A DNA stretch of 64,000 bases, taken from assembly GCA_045654885.1 (NCBI GenBank), contig JAZOOF010000011.1, forward strand, positions 1-64,000, in the 5' to 3' direction. Position 1 is the stretch's first letter, and every line of letters begins with the position of its first letter. Shown here one piece after another: positions 16,868 to 26,155 of this stretch. Under the pieces are notes generated by a model. That model was not told where the DNA came from and did not search any database. It worked only from the letters and a program-made list of their open reading frames with translations. The stretch comes from HGM04593 sp045654885. Lineage in GTDB: Bacteria; Bacteroidota; Bacteroidia; Bacteroidales; Bacteroidaceae. The position numbers and the translations under genes were made by a program.

Positions 16868-16900
16868 CAAATCTAAAACAAAGTTTCCAATTTAGGAAAC
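16868..16900 (-). promoter_or_regulatory. Promoter and dyad operator of the toxin-antitoxin operon
   Basis: On the minus strand 16868-16875 reads TAGATTTG (TAnnTTTG). Just upstream is a perfect inverted repeat GTTTCC-AATTTA-GGAAAC at 16883-16900, between the -7 box and a CAAA/TTTG at 16900-16903. This is a good position for the encoded HTH protein to block transcription. Confidence 0.6.
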
Positions 16901-17754
16901 AAATGAAAGAATATTTTGTTTGGATAAAGTCCTTTCGCATCTTTGCATTTGAAAAATTATCAAAATTTCAAAGGTGGTACTCGGCCTTTTGCATGTAAAA
17001 ACAGGACTGTAAAACAAAAAAAAATTACAGAGTTCGTATTGTAAACCCTGTAATCTCTATTTACACAAAAATATGGTTAGTGCTATTATGTAAAAACCAA
17101 ATCACCGAACAAATCCGCGCCAAATTACCGAATTTTAAGAAATAAGCATATTCAACTTCATTACTTATCGATTAAACACCCCGACTTCGTATTAGAAACC
17201 AGAGAATTGTAAAGGGAATAAGTTGTAATATACTATTGGAAAATCCGCAAAGCACTGAAAAAGATGATAAAAGGGTGTGGAATCTCAAAGGATATTTCAT
17301 TCCATTGTTCGAGACATAGCATGTCTTCTTTCTCGCTGAAAACAAACGATTTACAGAATTTTAATTTACGACAGGTAACGATTTAGAAACGAGCAAAGTT
17401 CCCTTATATGTCTTATTCTGCATTATTGAAAAGAACGCTTTATCTTGATGCAAAGGTAATAAATTATACGCAATTATATACTATTTACACCAAATATAGA
17501 ATTTTGATTTGAATATTCCGATTACGTAAACAAAGAGTAGAAAAGATTGTAGTTGGCACTCATTTTATCACTGATTTATGTATAAAGTCACAAAATAGGC
17601 AACATATCCAAATCCTTAACTTCCAATACTTTAGATTGCTTTTATTTAGAGAACGGAGAAATAAGGACTAATCAAGACGGTATGAAGGTCTTTTGATTTC
17701 AGAAAATAGCCGTTATAGTGTAGGAACTTCCACCAAAAGACTGATACCGACTTG
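16901..17754. other. AT-rich spacer of about 850 bp, no gene seen
   Basis: No frame here looks coding on either strand. The only structure I note is a hairpin at about 17030-17062 (ATTACAG...CTGTAAT). Composition becomes clearly more AT-rich than the virion and core genes from here on, marking the left side of the defence island. No tRNA or attachment site could be recognised. Confidence 0.5.
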
Positions 17755-18024
17755 TTATACGTTTTCTTTCATCCAGTCAAGCACATCTTCATTTATACGG
17801 TAAGTAGCCCATGCAGAGTCTGTAATATTGATAACTACTATTTGCCCTTTGCTATCAATAGCCTCAATTAGTTCATCCCTCACTCGTTTCGACGACTTTG
17901 TTGTTTTGATAATCCATGCACGAGCAAATAATTTAGCCCAGTCTGGATAACGTTTTAGTCGCCTACTAAGGACTGTGTAGCTTGATTGGTCATCCAATGT
18001 GTATGTAATAAAATATGTATTCAT
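17755..18024 (-). CDS. Orphan Cas2-like (SinR-family) ferredoxin-fold protein
   Basis: An 89-residue protein with the SinR/Cas2-like pattern: MNTYFITYTLDDQSSY as the first strand (YxIxYxL), RAWIIKTTKSSKRVRDEL as the central W-I-I-K-T strand and following helix, GQIVVINITDSAWATY as the last strand and DWMKENV at the end. No other cas gene or repeat array is visible in the window, so it is not part of a CRISPR locus here. It overlaps the upstream membrane gene by 4 nt. Possible role in a toxin-antitoxin or abortive-infection pair is inference from context. Confidence 0.7.
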   Translation of the reverse strand: MNTYFITYTLDDQSSYTVLSRRLKRYPDWAKLFARAWIIKTTKSSKRVRDELIEAIDSKGQIVVINITDSAWATYRINEDVLDWMKENV

Positions 18025-18272
18025 TCTTTTGATGCCTTAAAATAGTAACCAACAATAAAACCAAGAGGTCCAGATAATACACCCGAAACTGTTACGAGCA
18101 TATCCTTAAACTCATCCACCTTAAAGCATTTATAAAATCCCACCCAGAAAACGATTATGATAACACCAAAAAATGCACAGACGTATATCATTGCAATTAT
18201 GCTACGTGTGTTCTCTTTGGGATCAGAGTTTCCTTTGGGATTTATTTCTGATTTTTCTGTTTCAGTTGCCAT
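18021..18272 (-). CDS. Small two-helix membrane protein partner (83 aa)
   Basis: A polar N-terminus (~25 residues) followed by two predicted membrane helices (IIAMIYVCAFFGVIIIVFWV and, after a short charged loop, MLVTVSGVLSGPLGFIVGYY) and a Lys-rich tail. It is co-transcribed with the Cas2-like gene (4-nt overlap) and has a promoter box TATATTTG (minus, 18293-18300) about 21 nt before the ATG. Two-helix effectors are common in abortive infection systems, but nothing here proves that role. Confidence 0.65.
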   Translation of the reverse strand: MATETEKSEINPKGNSDPKENTRSIIAMIYVCAFFGVIIIVFWVGFYKCFKVDEFKDMLVTVSGVLSGPLGFIVGYYFKASKE

Positions 18273-18292
18273 ATACCTAATATATTTCAGTG

Positions 18293-18300
18293 CAAATATA
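18293..18300 (-). promoter_or_regulatory. Promoter -7 box of the Cas2-like operon
   Basis: Minus-strand TATATTTG, exact TAnnTTTG match; expected transcription start near 18286, leader about 14 nt. Confidence 0.5.
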
Positions 18301-18460
18301 CGAAGAATTTCTGAATCATCGTTTCCTTTATATAAATAACTACTTGTTCCTATATTTGCTTAGGTAGAGATTGTATATAATTTACCTAAATCATACATGT
18401 TTTTTTGTAGTAAGCCTTTATTTTTCTATTATCACATAATCCAAATTGAGAAAATATGAT

Positions 18461-18468
18461 TAACTTTG
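18461..18468 (+). promoter_or_regulatory. Promoter -7 box of the Dcm-GHKL-receiver operon
   Basis: TAACTTTG, exact TAnnTTTG match. Expected start near 18475, 12 nt before the ATG at 18487. The box overlaps the TTG that would be an alternative upstream start, which argues for the ATG. An AGGAG stretch lies at 18480-18484, just before the ATG. Confidence 0.6.
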
Positions 18469-18486
18469 TACATTAAATTAGGAGTA

Positions 18487-19737
18487 ATGGGCAAGAAGGC
18501 GAAATATACATACATTGATTTATTCGCAGGAACCTCTGCATTATCAGAAGGATTCTTGCGATGCAGTTTTGTGCCAGTAGCTCACGTAGAAATGAATCCA
18601 GATGCTTGCTATACTATTAAAACACGGTTGGCATATCATTATCTTAAAGCAAATGATAACTATTACAACTATATAAAGTATCTCAAGCAAGAAATAACTA
18701 GAGATGAACTTTATAAATTAATCCCCAAAGATTTGATTTCATCAGTAATTAATAAAGAAATTTCTGATGAAACTATAGAATCAATCTTTGCTTCTATAGA
18801 CTCTATCTTAAAACGACAACGTAGAAAAAGAGTTGACTTTATTGTTGGAGGTCCTCCGTGTCAAGCATTCTCTATGCTAAATCGTCATAATGTAGGTATT
18901 GCAGATGATAAACGTTGTTTACTATATTTACAATATGGCAAGTTCCTAGCTAAATACAAACCGATGGGATTTGTATTTGAGAATGTATTAGGACTTTTAA
19001 GCTCAAAGAAAAATCATTTTGAGAATATAAAAAATCATTTCAAAAAACTTGGATATAAAGTTCATTTAGCAATTCTAAACGCATCGGATTATGGCGTTAT
19101 GCAGAATCGCCAAAGGGTAATTATATTTGGTTGGAGAAAATCATCAGACCGAGGCTGTCCAATGATTCAAAAGGTTCAAAACAATTGGACTTGTAAAGAC
19201 ATATTTTCAGACCTTCCTTCAATCTGTGCTGGAGAAAGTTCGTCTGAATATAACTCTGCACCATCTGATTATCTTCGTAGGTTTAATCTTCGTAATGATT
19301 CAGATGTCCTAACGCTCCATATAGCACGACCTATTAACCATCTTGATGCAGAAAAATACCGCATGGCTGTGAAGATGTGGTTAAACGATGGAACTAGAAT
19401 TAAAAATTCAGACTTTCCAGAAGACATTAGGACTATAAATAACACAACATCTTTTTTGGATAGATTCAAAGTAGTAGATTTGAATGGAAAATGTCATACA
19501 GTGATTGCACATATTTCCAAAGATGGTCATTATTATATTTATCCTTCTACAAATACTATTAGATCAATTTCTATACGTGAGGCTGCAAGAATACAATCAT
19601 TCCCTGATGATTTCTTCTTTGAGGGTTCACGTTCAGCCATATTTAAACAAATTGGTAATGCAGTGCCTCCATTGCTGGCTCATGCTATTGCCCAAGCAAT
19701 ATTAAAAATGTTATGTCCAAAGAACGATATCCAATAA
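18487..19737 (+). CDS. DNA (cytosine-5) methyltransferase 1
   Basis: A 416-residue C5 methyltransferase. Motif I is a variant (DLFAGTSALSEGF, residues 11-23), motif IV has the catalytic Cys in GGPPCQAFS (Cys ~125), motif VI is FENV (~residue 165) and motif X QIGNAVPPLLA near the end. A long insert of ~60 residues sits between motifs II and IV. The gene is AT-rich, unlike the core genes, and overlaps the next gene by 25 nt, so it heads a three-gene operon with a GHKL ATPase and a receiver-like protein. The start ATG at 18487 is preferred over a TTG at 18466. Recognition sequence unknown. Confidence 0.92.
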   Translation: MGKKAKYTYIDLFAGTSALSEGFLRCSFVPVAHVEMNPDACYTIKTRLAYHYLKANDNYYNYIKYLKQEITRDELYKLIPKDLISSVINKEISDETIESIFASIDSILKRQRRKRVDFIVGGPPCQAFSMLNRHNVGIADDKRCLLYLQYGKFLAKYKPMGFVFENVLGLLSSKKNHFENIKNHFKKLGYKVHLAILNASDYGVMQNRQRVIIFGWRKSSDRGCPMIQKVQNNWTCKDIFSDLPSICAGESSSEYNSAPSDYLRRFNLRNDSDVLTLHIARPINHLDAEKYRMAVKMWLNDGTRIKNSDFPEDIRTINNTTSFLDRFKVVDLNGKCHTVIAHISKDGHYYIYPSTNTIRSISIREAARIQSFPDDFFFEGSRSAIFKQIGNAVPPLLAHAIAQAILKMLCPKNDIQ

Positions 19738-21881
19738 AGGCAACAAGCCATATTATTAATCTATTAGGAGACGAACTTATAGGCAGTGATAGTCTTGCCA
19801 TTTTTGAGTTGGTTAAAAATGCATATGATGCTGATGCAACAAAAGTAACTATCACATTTAATGATTTAGACTCTCCCAATAGAAATATTGTTATAGAGGA
19901 TAATGGGTGTGGTATGTCTTCATCAATTATTCAAAATGTATGGTTGACAATTGGTACAGATTATAAGAAGAAACAAGCGAAGGTAAGCAAAAAATATCAC
20001 CGAACATCTCTTGGCAACAAAGGCGTAGGTAGGCTTGCAGTTCATAGATTAGCAGATGAGATTCTGCTGGAGTCTCAAGCTGAAGGTGATTTGTTTGGTT
20101 CTAGTTTATCTATTAACTGGAAAAGTCTTATACAATCAGAGGAATTTATTGAAGACTTATATGTAGAAGTTAACGAGGGTGTATTAAACACATTTATAGA
20201 AGGACATGGTACGCGAATCACTTTGACAGGGCTTAAAACCAAAAAGTGGACAAAAGCTATTTTAAAAGAGTTAGCTCAAAAAATTCAAAATATAAAGAAT
20301 CCATTTTGTGAAATGGACTCTTTTGAAATAGTAATGCTTTCTAATGAAGTTGAAAAACAACGTTGGCTAGATGAGACTAAAAATCCAATTTGGATATTAA
20401 ATAACAGTTTGTATAGTTTTAAATTTTGGATTAGCCCATCACAGGATGAACGGGCACTATTTTCTTGGGAGTATAAATTTAATCCTATAAATTTCCCTTC
20501 ATCAAGTGGATTGACTATCAAGCAGAAAAATTCCACAATAGATAATCATATGCTATTGAGACCAGAAGTTTTTGGGAACGTTGAAGAACGATCAAATGAG
20601 CAACATATATTGTTAAATAGCGATTTGAATTTATTAGGTCCAATTTCTGGCATTTTCCATGTATTTAATCAAAATGGTAAAATCTTAGATTTATCTTTTG
20701 GAGCAGGTAAGAGAGGTGCTATCAAAGATTATATTAAAGATAATTGTGGAGTAAAAATTTTCAGAGATAATATACGTGTTTATAATTATGGAGAGCCTTC
20801 TGATGATTGGCTAGATTTAGAATTAGCCAAAGTACAACGCGCAGGAGATCATTTTAGTAAAAAAGTAACCATTGGAGCTGTTTTCTTGGAATTAGAAAAA
20901 AGTGCTAATGGACTAAAGGAAAAAACTAATAGAGAAGGATTTACAGATAATGAGTCATACAGATTGTTGAAATCTATTGTTCAAGAAGTCTTTAATGTTT
21001 TCGAGAGAGAAGCAATTTCTGATAGAGATGAAATAGAAGCTTTTACCAAGGATACATCTGTGGTAAAGAAAATTGGGTTGTCTGAAACAATAAAAGAATT
21101 GGATTCTCAACTTGCACAAAGGGGATTACAGCAAGAATTCTCTCCACTTCTAAAAAAGGTAGAGAATGATTATAATGATATGAGAGATGTAATGCTAAAC
21201 TCTGGAATGAGCGGATTAAATTTAAGCCTTGTATTCCATGAGGTAGAACGAGAAGTTCGTTATCTAAATCAGAGTTTGAACAATGGAGATATTAATGTTT
21301 CAAGCATTAAAGATCGTGTTAAATCCCTAATTTTGCTTATGGAGAATTTTGCACCCATTGTAAAGCAAAACAAAAAACTAAAAATTACAGCATCACAGTT
21401 GATTGAACGTGTTCGACAGATACATGATACTCGATTCAAGTATCATAATATTATCTTTTCATCGCCTGTACTAACTAAAGAAAATGCAGATTTTAAGATA
21501 GAAGGACCGGGGAACTTGCTTTTAAGCTCACTTTCTAATATTATAGACAATGCAATATATTGGGTAAAAGTTCAGTCTGAATTAACAAGTGATGAGACAT
21601 ATCGTAAAGCTATATATGTAGGTTCCGACATTGATTCTTTTGAAGGACCTGCTATTATAATTGCAGATACGGGTACAGGTTTCAATATGGAACCTGATGA
21701 TATGATTCAACCATTTAGAACAATGAGACCAGAAGGAATGGGATTAGGTTTATATTATGTCAATCTTGTAATGGAAACCATAGGTGGTAAATTACTATTC
21801 CCTGATAGAGATAAATATAATGTTCCAGAAGTTTATAATGGAGCTTTTGTCGTTTTAGTATTCCCAAAAACTAACATATGA
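19713..21881 (+). CDS. Dual GHKL ATPase: Hsp90/MORC-like N-terminus joined to a histidine-kinase-like C-terminus
   Basis: A 722-residue protein with two GHKL ATP-binding domains. The first (residues ~1-190) has the N box ELVKNAYDA (32-40), DNGCGM (63-68) and GNKGVGR (101-107), as in Hsp90/MutL/MORC ATPases. After a beta-rich middle and helices, SLVFHEVEREV (~508) resembles a histidine-kinase H-box. The second ATPase domain follows: N box SNIIDNAIYW (~612), DTGTGF (~652), GMGLGLYY (~676). The next gene encodes a receiver-like protein with a 4-nt overlap, so a phosphorelay is possible. MutL/MORC-type ATPases linked to restriction-modification genes are described in the literature (work by Iyer, Abhiman and Aravind on MORC origins); the precise function of this pair is unknown to me. 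Confidence 0.82.
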   Translation: MSKERYPIKATSHIINLLGDELIGSDSLAIFELVKNAYDADATKVTITFNDLDSPNRNIVIEDNGCGMSSSIIQNVWLTIGTDYKKKQAKVSKKYHRTSLGNKGVGRLAVHRLADEILLESQAEGDLFGSSLSINWKSLIQSEEFIEDLYVEVNEGVLNTFIEGHGTRITLTGLKTKKWTKAILKELAQKIQNIKNPFCEMDSFEIVMLSNEVEKQRWLDETKNPIWILNNSLYSFKFWISPSQDERALFSWEYKFNPINFPSSSGLTIKQKNSTIDNHMLLRPEVFGNVEERSNEQHILLNSDLNLLGPISGIFHVFNQNGKILDLSFGAGKRGAIKDYIKDNCGVKIFRDNIRVYNYGEPSDDWLDLELAKVQRAGDHFSKKVTIGAVFLELEKSANGLKEKTNREGFTDNESYRLLKSIVQEVFNVFEREAISDRDEIEAFTKDTSVVKKIGLSETIKELDSQLAQRGLQQEFSPLLKKVENDYNDMRDVMLNSGMSGLNLSLVFHEVEREVRYLNQSLNNGDINVSSIKDRVKSLILLMENFAPIVKQNKKLKITASQLIERVRQIHDTRFKYHNIIFSSPVLTKENADFKIEGPGNLLLSSLSNIIDNAIYWVKVQSELTSDETYRKAIYVGSDIDSFEGPAIIIADTGTGFNMEPDDMIQPFRTMRPEGMGLGLYYVNLVMETIGGKLLFPDRDKYNVPEVYNGAFVVLVFPKTNI

Positions 21882-23179
21882 TAGAGAATAATAGAATAAT
21901 AATAGTAGACGATGATGAAGCCGATTTGCAAAAATTAAGTTCTGTATTCCATACTCATGGAGTCGGGTGCAAAAGTTTTCATTATGATGGTTTTAATTTC
22001 CCTGCAGAACCATTAATTGGAGTTAGATTTGCATTTTTCGACATTAATCTTATCCAAGCGAATCAAGATGCAGACATTAATGCTTCGTTAAAAGATGCTA
22101 TATCACAATTTATATCTATTGAAAATGGACCTTTTATTCTAATTTTCTGGTCCAAAAACACTGATAAAATCACACAATTTCGTGACTTTATTAATAGGAG
22201 TGATGATGATTTTAAGAAGAAATTAAAACCAATTTTATTAGAAACAATTGATAAAAGTGAGTTTATTGAGAAGGGGGATAGTCTTAAAGAAAAATTAGAT
22301 TCAATATTATCAAAAGATTTTGCAAAATGTTTGGTAGGATTTGAGGAAGAAGTGTTGACTGCTGCAAATCAGACATTAGATATACTTCTATCAACAATTC
22401 CATATGGTAATAATTGGGGCGAAACTACTGATTTTGATAAGAATTGTCAAGATGTGTTTTCTAAAATAGCAGTAGCTTCATTTGGATTTAATCGTGCAAA
22501 GTCAGATCCAGATGCTGCTATTAAAGAAAGTATTACACCCATTTTTGAAAGTCTTCTATTGCAAAAAAGTACTACTTATTGGAAAGACTACTTACAGCCA
22601 CTTAAAAATGCAAAAAGACATTCTGAGATATCATTCCCTCCAATGTTCTCCCCTGCTAAGTTAAATACAATATTCCATATAGATACATATAAGATTGAAG
22701 AAAGACTAAAAACAGAAAGAGGTGCTGTATGTGGGATTCCTGAAGAACAATTAGATAATGTTTTTAATAATGTATTTAAGATTTCTCACTCCGATTGGTT
22801 TGCGAGAACATTCCCCGGATTAAAAAAGAATGACAGAACATCATCTATTATTATTGCATTAGAAATTAGTGCAGCGTGTGACTTTTCTCAGGATAAAAAG
22901 AGAACTAACAAATTTATGCTAGGTGCTTTGATTGAAGAAGACTCTCTTGAGAATTTAGATAGAACTACTGTTGGAGATTTTCTATTAATCCCTTCTTTTT
23001 CATTCAATATTGAAGACAAGCATTATATTATTGGTTTAAATCTTAATTATACTTTTATAGAACAAGAGAACTCATTATTCTTAAGCAACCCTAAATTTAT
23101 ATTACGTAAAGAGATTATGGATATGATTGGTAATCGATATGCGAATCACGTATCTAGAATTGGAATTACCTGTTTTTAA
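21878..23179 (+). CDS. Receiver-like protein with large C-terminal domain, partner of the GHKL ATPase
   Basis: A 433-residue protein. Residues 1-130 resemble a response-regulator receiver: IIIVDDDEADL (acidic triad at 11-13), FFDINL (candidate phospho-acceptor Asp ~55) and ILIFWSK as a later strand. The remaining ~300 residues are not a known DNA-binding output and I do not recognise them; they contain an alpha-helical centre and a beta-rich C-terminus. The start overlaps the GHKL stop by 4 nt (ATGA), showing translational coupling. It ends 11 bp before a bidirectional terminator. Confidence 0.7.
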   Translation: MIENNRIIIVDDDEADLQKLSSVFHTHGVGCKSFHYDGFNFPAEPLIGVRFAFFDINLIQANQDADINASLKDAISQFISIENGPFILIFWSKNTDKITQFRDFINRSDDDFKKKLKPILLETIDKSEFIEKGDSLKEKLDSILSKDFAKCLVGFEEEVLTAANQTLDILLSTIPYGNNWGETTDFDKNCQDVFSKIAVASFGFNRAKSDPDAAIKESITPIFESLLLQKSTTYWKDYLQPLKNAKRHSEISFPPMFSPAKLNTIFHIDTYKIEERLKTERGAVCGIPEEQLDNVFNNVFKISHSDWFARTFPGLKKNDRTSSIIIALEISAACDFSQDKKRTNKFMLGALIEEDSLENLDRTTVGDFLLIPSFSFNIEDKHYIIGLNLNYTFIEQENSLFLSNPKFILRKEIMDMIGNRYANHVSRIGITCF

Positions 23180-23189
23180 TACTTCTACA

Positions 23190-23221
23190 TTTAATCAAGT
23201 CTATTGACAGACTTGATTAAA
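23190..23221. terminator. Bidirectional terminator between the two convergent defence operons
   Basis: A perfect 13-bp stem (TTTAATCAAGTCT, 23190-23202, with AGACTTGATTAAA, 23209-23221) and a 6-nt loop. The right arm and loop lie inside the last codons of the helicase gene, so the same sequence both encodes its C-terminus and ends both transcripts. Confidence 0.8.
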
Positions 23222-25054
23222 TGTCCTTCCTAAAGCAATATGTCTTTTCTCAACATCCATATTTACAATCATCTGAAAGACCCTATTACCACTGTCTTTC
23301 TCAAACATAAAATCGTATGTTTGACTCAAAAGTTGCTCCAATATGGGATTTCTATCAAATGGTTTATCCGTTTCATTATCATACCAACGATTATACATAT
23401 CAAGAATGTAATTCTTATCTTGATTGGTATTTTGAAGCTCTCTTTTTATAGCATAAATCTCTTTCGATTCAATTTTTTCTCGTATCCTTAAAAATCTGAA
23501 CGTTAACCAACGGGTGAGTTCGGTTTCATCTTTTAAATGTCTTGTCTCAGGTTCATACTCAAAACGGAATTGAAATTTTTTAAGATAGTAGTCTATATTC
23601 CAGAAATTCGCACTGTTCCTATCTTGCCATACGCTTACCTTATTCCCATCAAAACATAATGCACTCTTGCCTTCTTTGGAGAATTCTTGTTCAAGAGTAT
23701 GCAGAGCAATATTATCTCGTTGGACAAGCAAGTCATTCAAATGAGAAAAGGCTTTGAAAAGTTCAAATGCTCGCAATCTCTCACACTTTAATCCAGTAGT
23801 CGTCTCTATCAAGAGAACTTGCTCATTGCCCTCGTCTAAATCTCTTTCCTTTCGTAGTCTTTTATTACTACCTTTTTTCTTGCCAGTTTTATACTCTTCA
23901 TCATGTCCTAAGAAATGGTACATCCACTTTCTATTGGCAGATGGAAGCCCGAAACGATTATATAGTCCAACATTATCCAAGAACAAGCATTTATCTTTTC
24001 CTTTAGAAGACCTCAGACCTCGCCCTATTTGTTGCAGATACATAGACAAAGATTGTGTAGGTCGTGCAAGCTGAATAAACTCTATGTCAGGACAGTCAAA
24101 TCCTTCTGAGAATATGTTGACATTGCAGATAATGTCTATTAATCCACACTTAAAATCCTCAATATATCGTTTGCGGATATCTGAAGGTGTTTGACTATCT
24201 ATAGCAACGGTTCTTATGCCTACATTATTAAAGTCAGAGCATAGATTCTTATTGTGTACCTTGTTTATCGTATAAATAATACCTTTCTTCCCTAACGCAT
24301 ATTTTTGATATGTTTCCACTATCTGAGCACGAATATGGTCATTGTCACAGACTCGTGTCATATCAGCATCGGTGTAATCACCATTTTGAAAGGTTGTGAT
24401 GCTATCCAATTCTCTCTGAATTTCAGAGTTTTCCCTAACAGAATAATAATCGTACTGAGACAATACACCTTTCTCAATGAATTGCTTAATAGATGGAGAT
24501 ATTATAAGTTCCTCGAAAATGTCAGTAAATCCCTCTCCGCTTAATCTGTATGGTGTTGCAGTAACGCCTAACAATTTAGCGGTAGGATAACTGTTGATAA
24601 TATTCTTATAGCTTTCAGCAGGAACGTGGTGGGCTTCATCTACAATCACAATATCAAACTGTTTTTCTTTCCAAATATGTAGCCTCCTACTAAGGGTTTG
24701 GACTGATGCCACCTGTATATTACTTTCTGGATTCTGTTTATATCCAGCTTGGATTATACCTACTTCAAGACCATAATTACGATGTAATTCACCAACAATT
24801 TGTTCAACAAGTTCTTGGCGATGGACCATAACAAGGCTGTCAATAGCAATATGCTTATCAACTGAATAATTTTGAATATCTTTAAGTAGAGAAGAAAACA
24901 ATCTTGTTTTTCCTGTACCCGTAGGCATCTGAAGCATTACAGAACGTTTCTCTTTCCATAGCTCATATATCTTACTCTTGTTTTCTTTTTGATAATCTCT
25001 TAATGATATATCATTGTATTCAAGAAGAGAGGTAAAATCTTCAGGCTTCAACAT
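23201..25054 (-). CDS. SF2 DEAD/DEAH helicase of a restriction system
   Basis: A 617-residue superfamily 2 helicase. Motif I is MPTGTGKT, motif II DEAH (VIVDEAHHVP), motif III TATPYRL, and motif VI QQIGRGLRSSKGK. The RYTSLRDYQ-type Q motif appears as SLRDYQKEN. The final ~230 residues are not recognised and may hold a nuclease or specificity function. I prefer the Met at 25054 (MLKPEDF); an upstream Met (25129) would overlap the HNH gene by 59 nt. It is the last gene of the minus operon Dcm-MTase-HNH-HNH-helicase. A helicase in such an operon may translocate on DNA to bring nucleases together, as in other ATP-dependent restriction systems; this is inference. Confidence 0.88.
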   Translation of the reverse strand: MLKPEDFTSLLEYNDISLRDYQKENKSKIYELWKEKRSVMLQMPTGTGKTRLFSSLLKDIQNYSVDKHIAIDSLVMVHRQELVEQIVGELHRNYGLEVGIIQAGYKQNPESNIQVASVQTLSRRLHIWKEKQFDIVIVDEAHHVPAESYKNIINSYPTAKLLGVTATPYRLSGEGFTDIFEELIISPSIKQFIEKGVLSQYDYYSVRENSEIQRELDSITTFQNGDYTDADMTRVCDNDHIRAQIVETYQKYALGKKGIIYTINKVHNKNLCSDFNNVGIRTVAIDSQTPSDIRKRYIEDFKCGLIDIICNVNIFSEGFDCPDIEFIQLARPTQSLSMYLQQIGRGLRSSKGKDKCLFLDNVGLYNRFGLPSANRKWMYHFLGHDEEYKTGKKKGSNKRLRKERDLDEGNEQVLLIETTTGLKCERLRAFELFKAFSHLNDLLVQRDNIALHTLEQEFSKEGKSALCFDGNKVSVWQDRNSANFWNIDYYLKKFQFRFEYEPETRHLKDETELTRWLTFRFLRIREKIESKEIYAIKRELQNTNQDKNYILDMYNRWYDNETDKPFDRNPILEQLLSQTYDFMFEKDSGNRVFQMIVNMDVEKRHIALGRTFNQVCQ

Positions 25055-25070
25055 AGGGCTAGTTATTTTG

Positions 25071-26138
25071 TTATCTATCGGCAAAAACCTGATGTCTATG
25101 AAAATCCAAATAGTCCATACGTTGCTCATTCATGAATTGGGGATTCAGTCTCGCTCGTGATAATATTTGGTGCATATCATCACTTAATAGTATAGATGGC
25201 AAAATGGTTCCATCTGTGTCAATAGACATATAGCCTTTTTCAAAAAGAGTTCCAATTTCTCCTGATAGCAGCAGACCATTATTCACATCAAAGGCCTCAT
25301 TTTCATTTGATTCAATAATCGGCTTTATATGAACAGGTACTAACGCTTGAGACTGTGTACCGACAATCATGCTTTCGGCTTTTGATTTGCCAAGAGTCGA
25401 TTTACTTTCATCAATAAGTTCACAGTTGTATACACGTTGTAGATATGGTTCTTTTATAATCTTCTTATTTTCAAGGTTTTCTCCAAAGAGGTTCTTTGCG
25501 TCAGTTTCATAATAAATGGTTCCATCACACGAAACAAGGTCGTCAAGTTTTCCAAGTAAATTTTTCAAGTGTGAAATTTGGTTGTACTTACGAGCAATAA
25601 AACCATTTGCATCAGCAGAACGATAATACTGACTTAACTCAATAGGGGTTAAATAGCCATTTGGATATCTATTTATATCTACCAGCATCATTGCAGTTAA
25701 CTCTTTCTCTGATATATGTCCTATCTCTTCTAAAGTTTTTAAAACAAAGTTTATTTGACGCTTTCCACCGTATATAGGACTAGTCATTGAATTATCAAAG
25801 TTGGCATACTTATATACGATTTTTGATAAGATGCTTTTTCTTTTAGCATTAGAGGATGCCATTAAGAATTCTCTCGTTTCTGATGGATACCCAGCTAATA
25901 ACGGTTTTAGGAAACCTAATTTGACAAACTGATTTACTGCTTTGCGAATAGATATGTAATCTATTTGAAGAACAGCCTTAATCTCTGTCTGTAACTCTTC
26001 ATATAATTCTTTTGTATATAAATCGTTTGTATGGACATCTAAGAAATCAACACATATCTTCAATGATGTTACGGCTTTTGTTCCAAATAAATCTGTAAAT
26101 GCGGCCGTATAACTCCAATATTGTTCGTAAATCTGCAT
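25071..26138 (-). CDS. HNH-type restriction nuclease subunit 2 (diverged catalytic motif)
   Basis: A 355-residue paralogue of the next gene upstream; identities run along the whole length (QIYEQYW/QIYEDYW, VNQFVKLGFLKP/INQMVKIGFLKP, KTLEEIGHI/KTLEEVGCI, EPYLQRVY/DPYLQRVY). The C-terminal HNH_2-like region reads VPVHIKPIIES...AFDVNNGLLLS...TLFEKGYMSID. Compared with subunit 1 the loop before LFxxG lost SLFD (now TLFE), and the Ser before His is Val, so the active site may be weaker or inactive. It lies 17 bp after subunit 1. A heterodimeric nuclease is a plausible reading. Confidence 0.8.
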   Translation of the reverse strand: MQIYEQYWSYTAAFTDLFGTKAVTSLKICVDFLDVHTNDLYTKELYEELQTEIKAVLQIDYISIRKAVNQFVKLGFLKPLLAGYPSETREFLMASSNAKRKSILSKIVYKYANFDNSMTSPIYGGKRQINFVLKTLEEIGHISEKELTAMMLVDINRYPNGYLTPIELSQYYRSADANGFIARKYNQISHLKNLLGKLDDLVSCDGTIYYETDAKNLFGENLENKKIIKEPYLQRVYNCELIDESKSTLGKSKAESMIVGTQSQALVPVHIKPIIESNENEAFDVNNGLLLSGEIGTLFEKGYMSIDTDGTILPSILLSDDMHQILSRARLNPQFMNEQRMDYLDFHRHQVFADR

Positions 26139-26155
26139 AAGATAATAGTTCTAAA

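Noticed and set aside
16901..17754. tRNA or other RNA gene in the AT-rich spacer
   Set aside because: No cloverleaf or conserved RNA pattern could be recognised by eye; only one weak hairpin was found.
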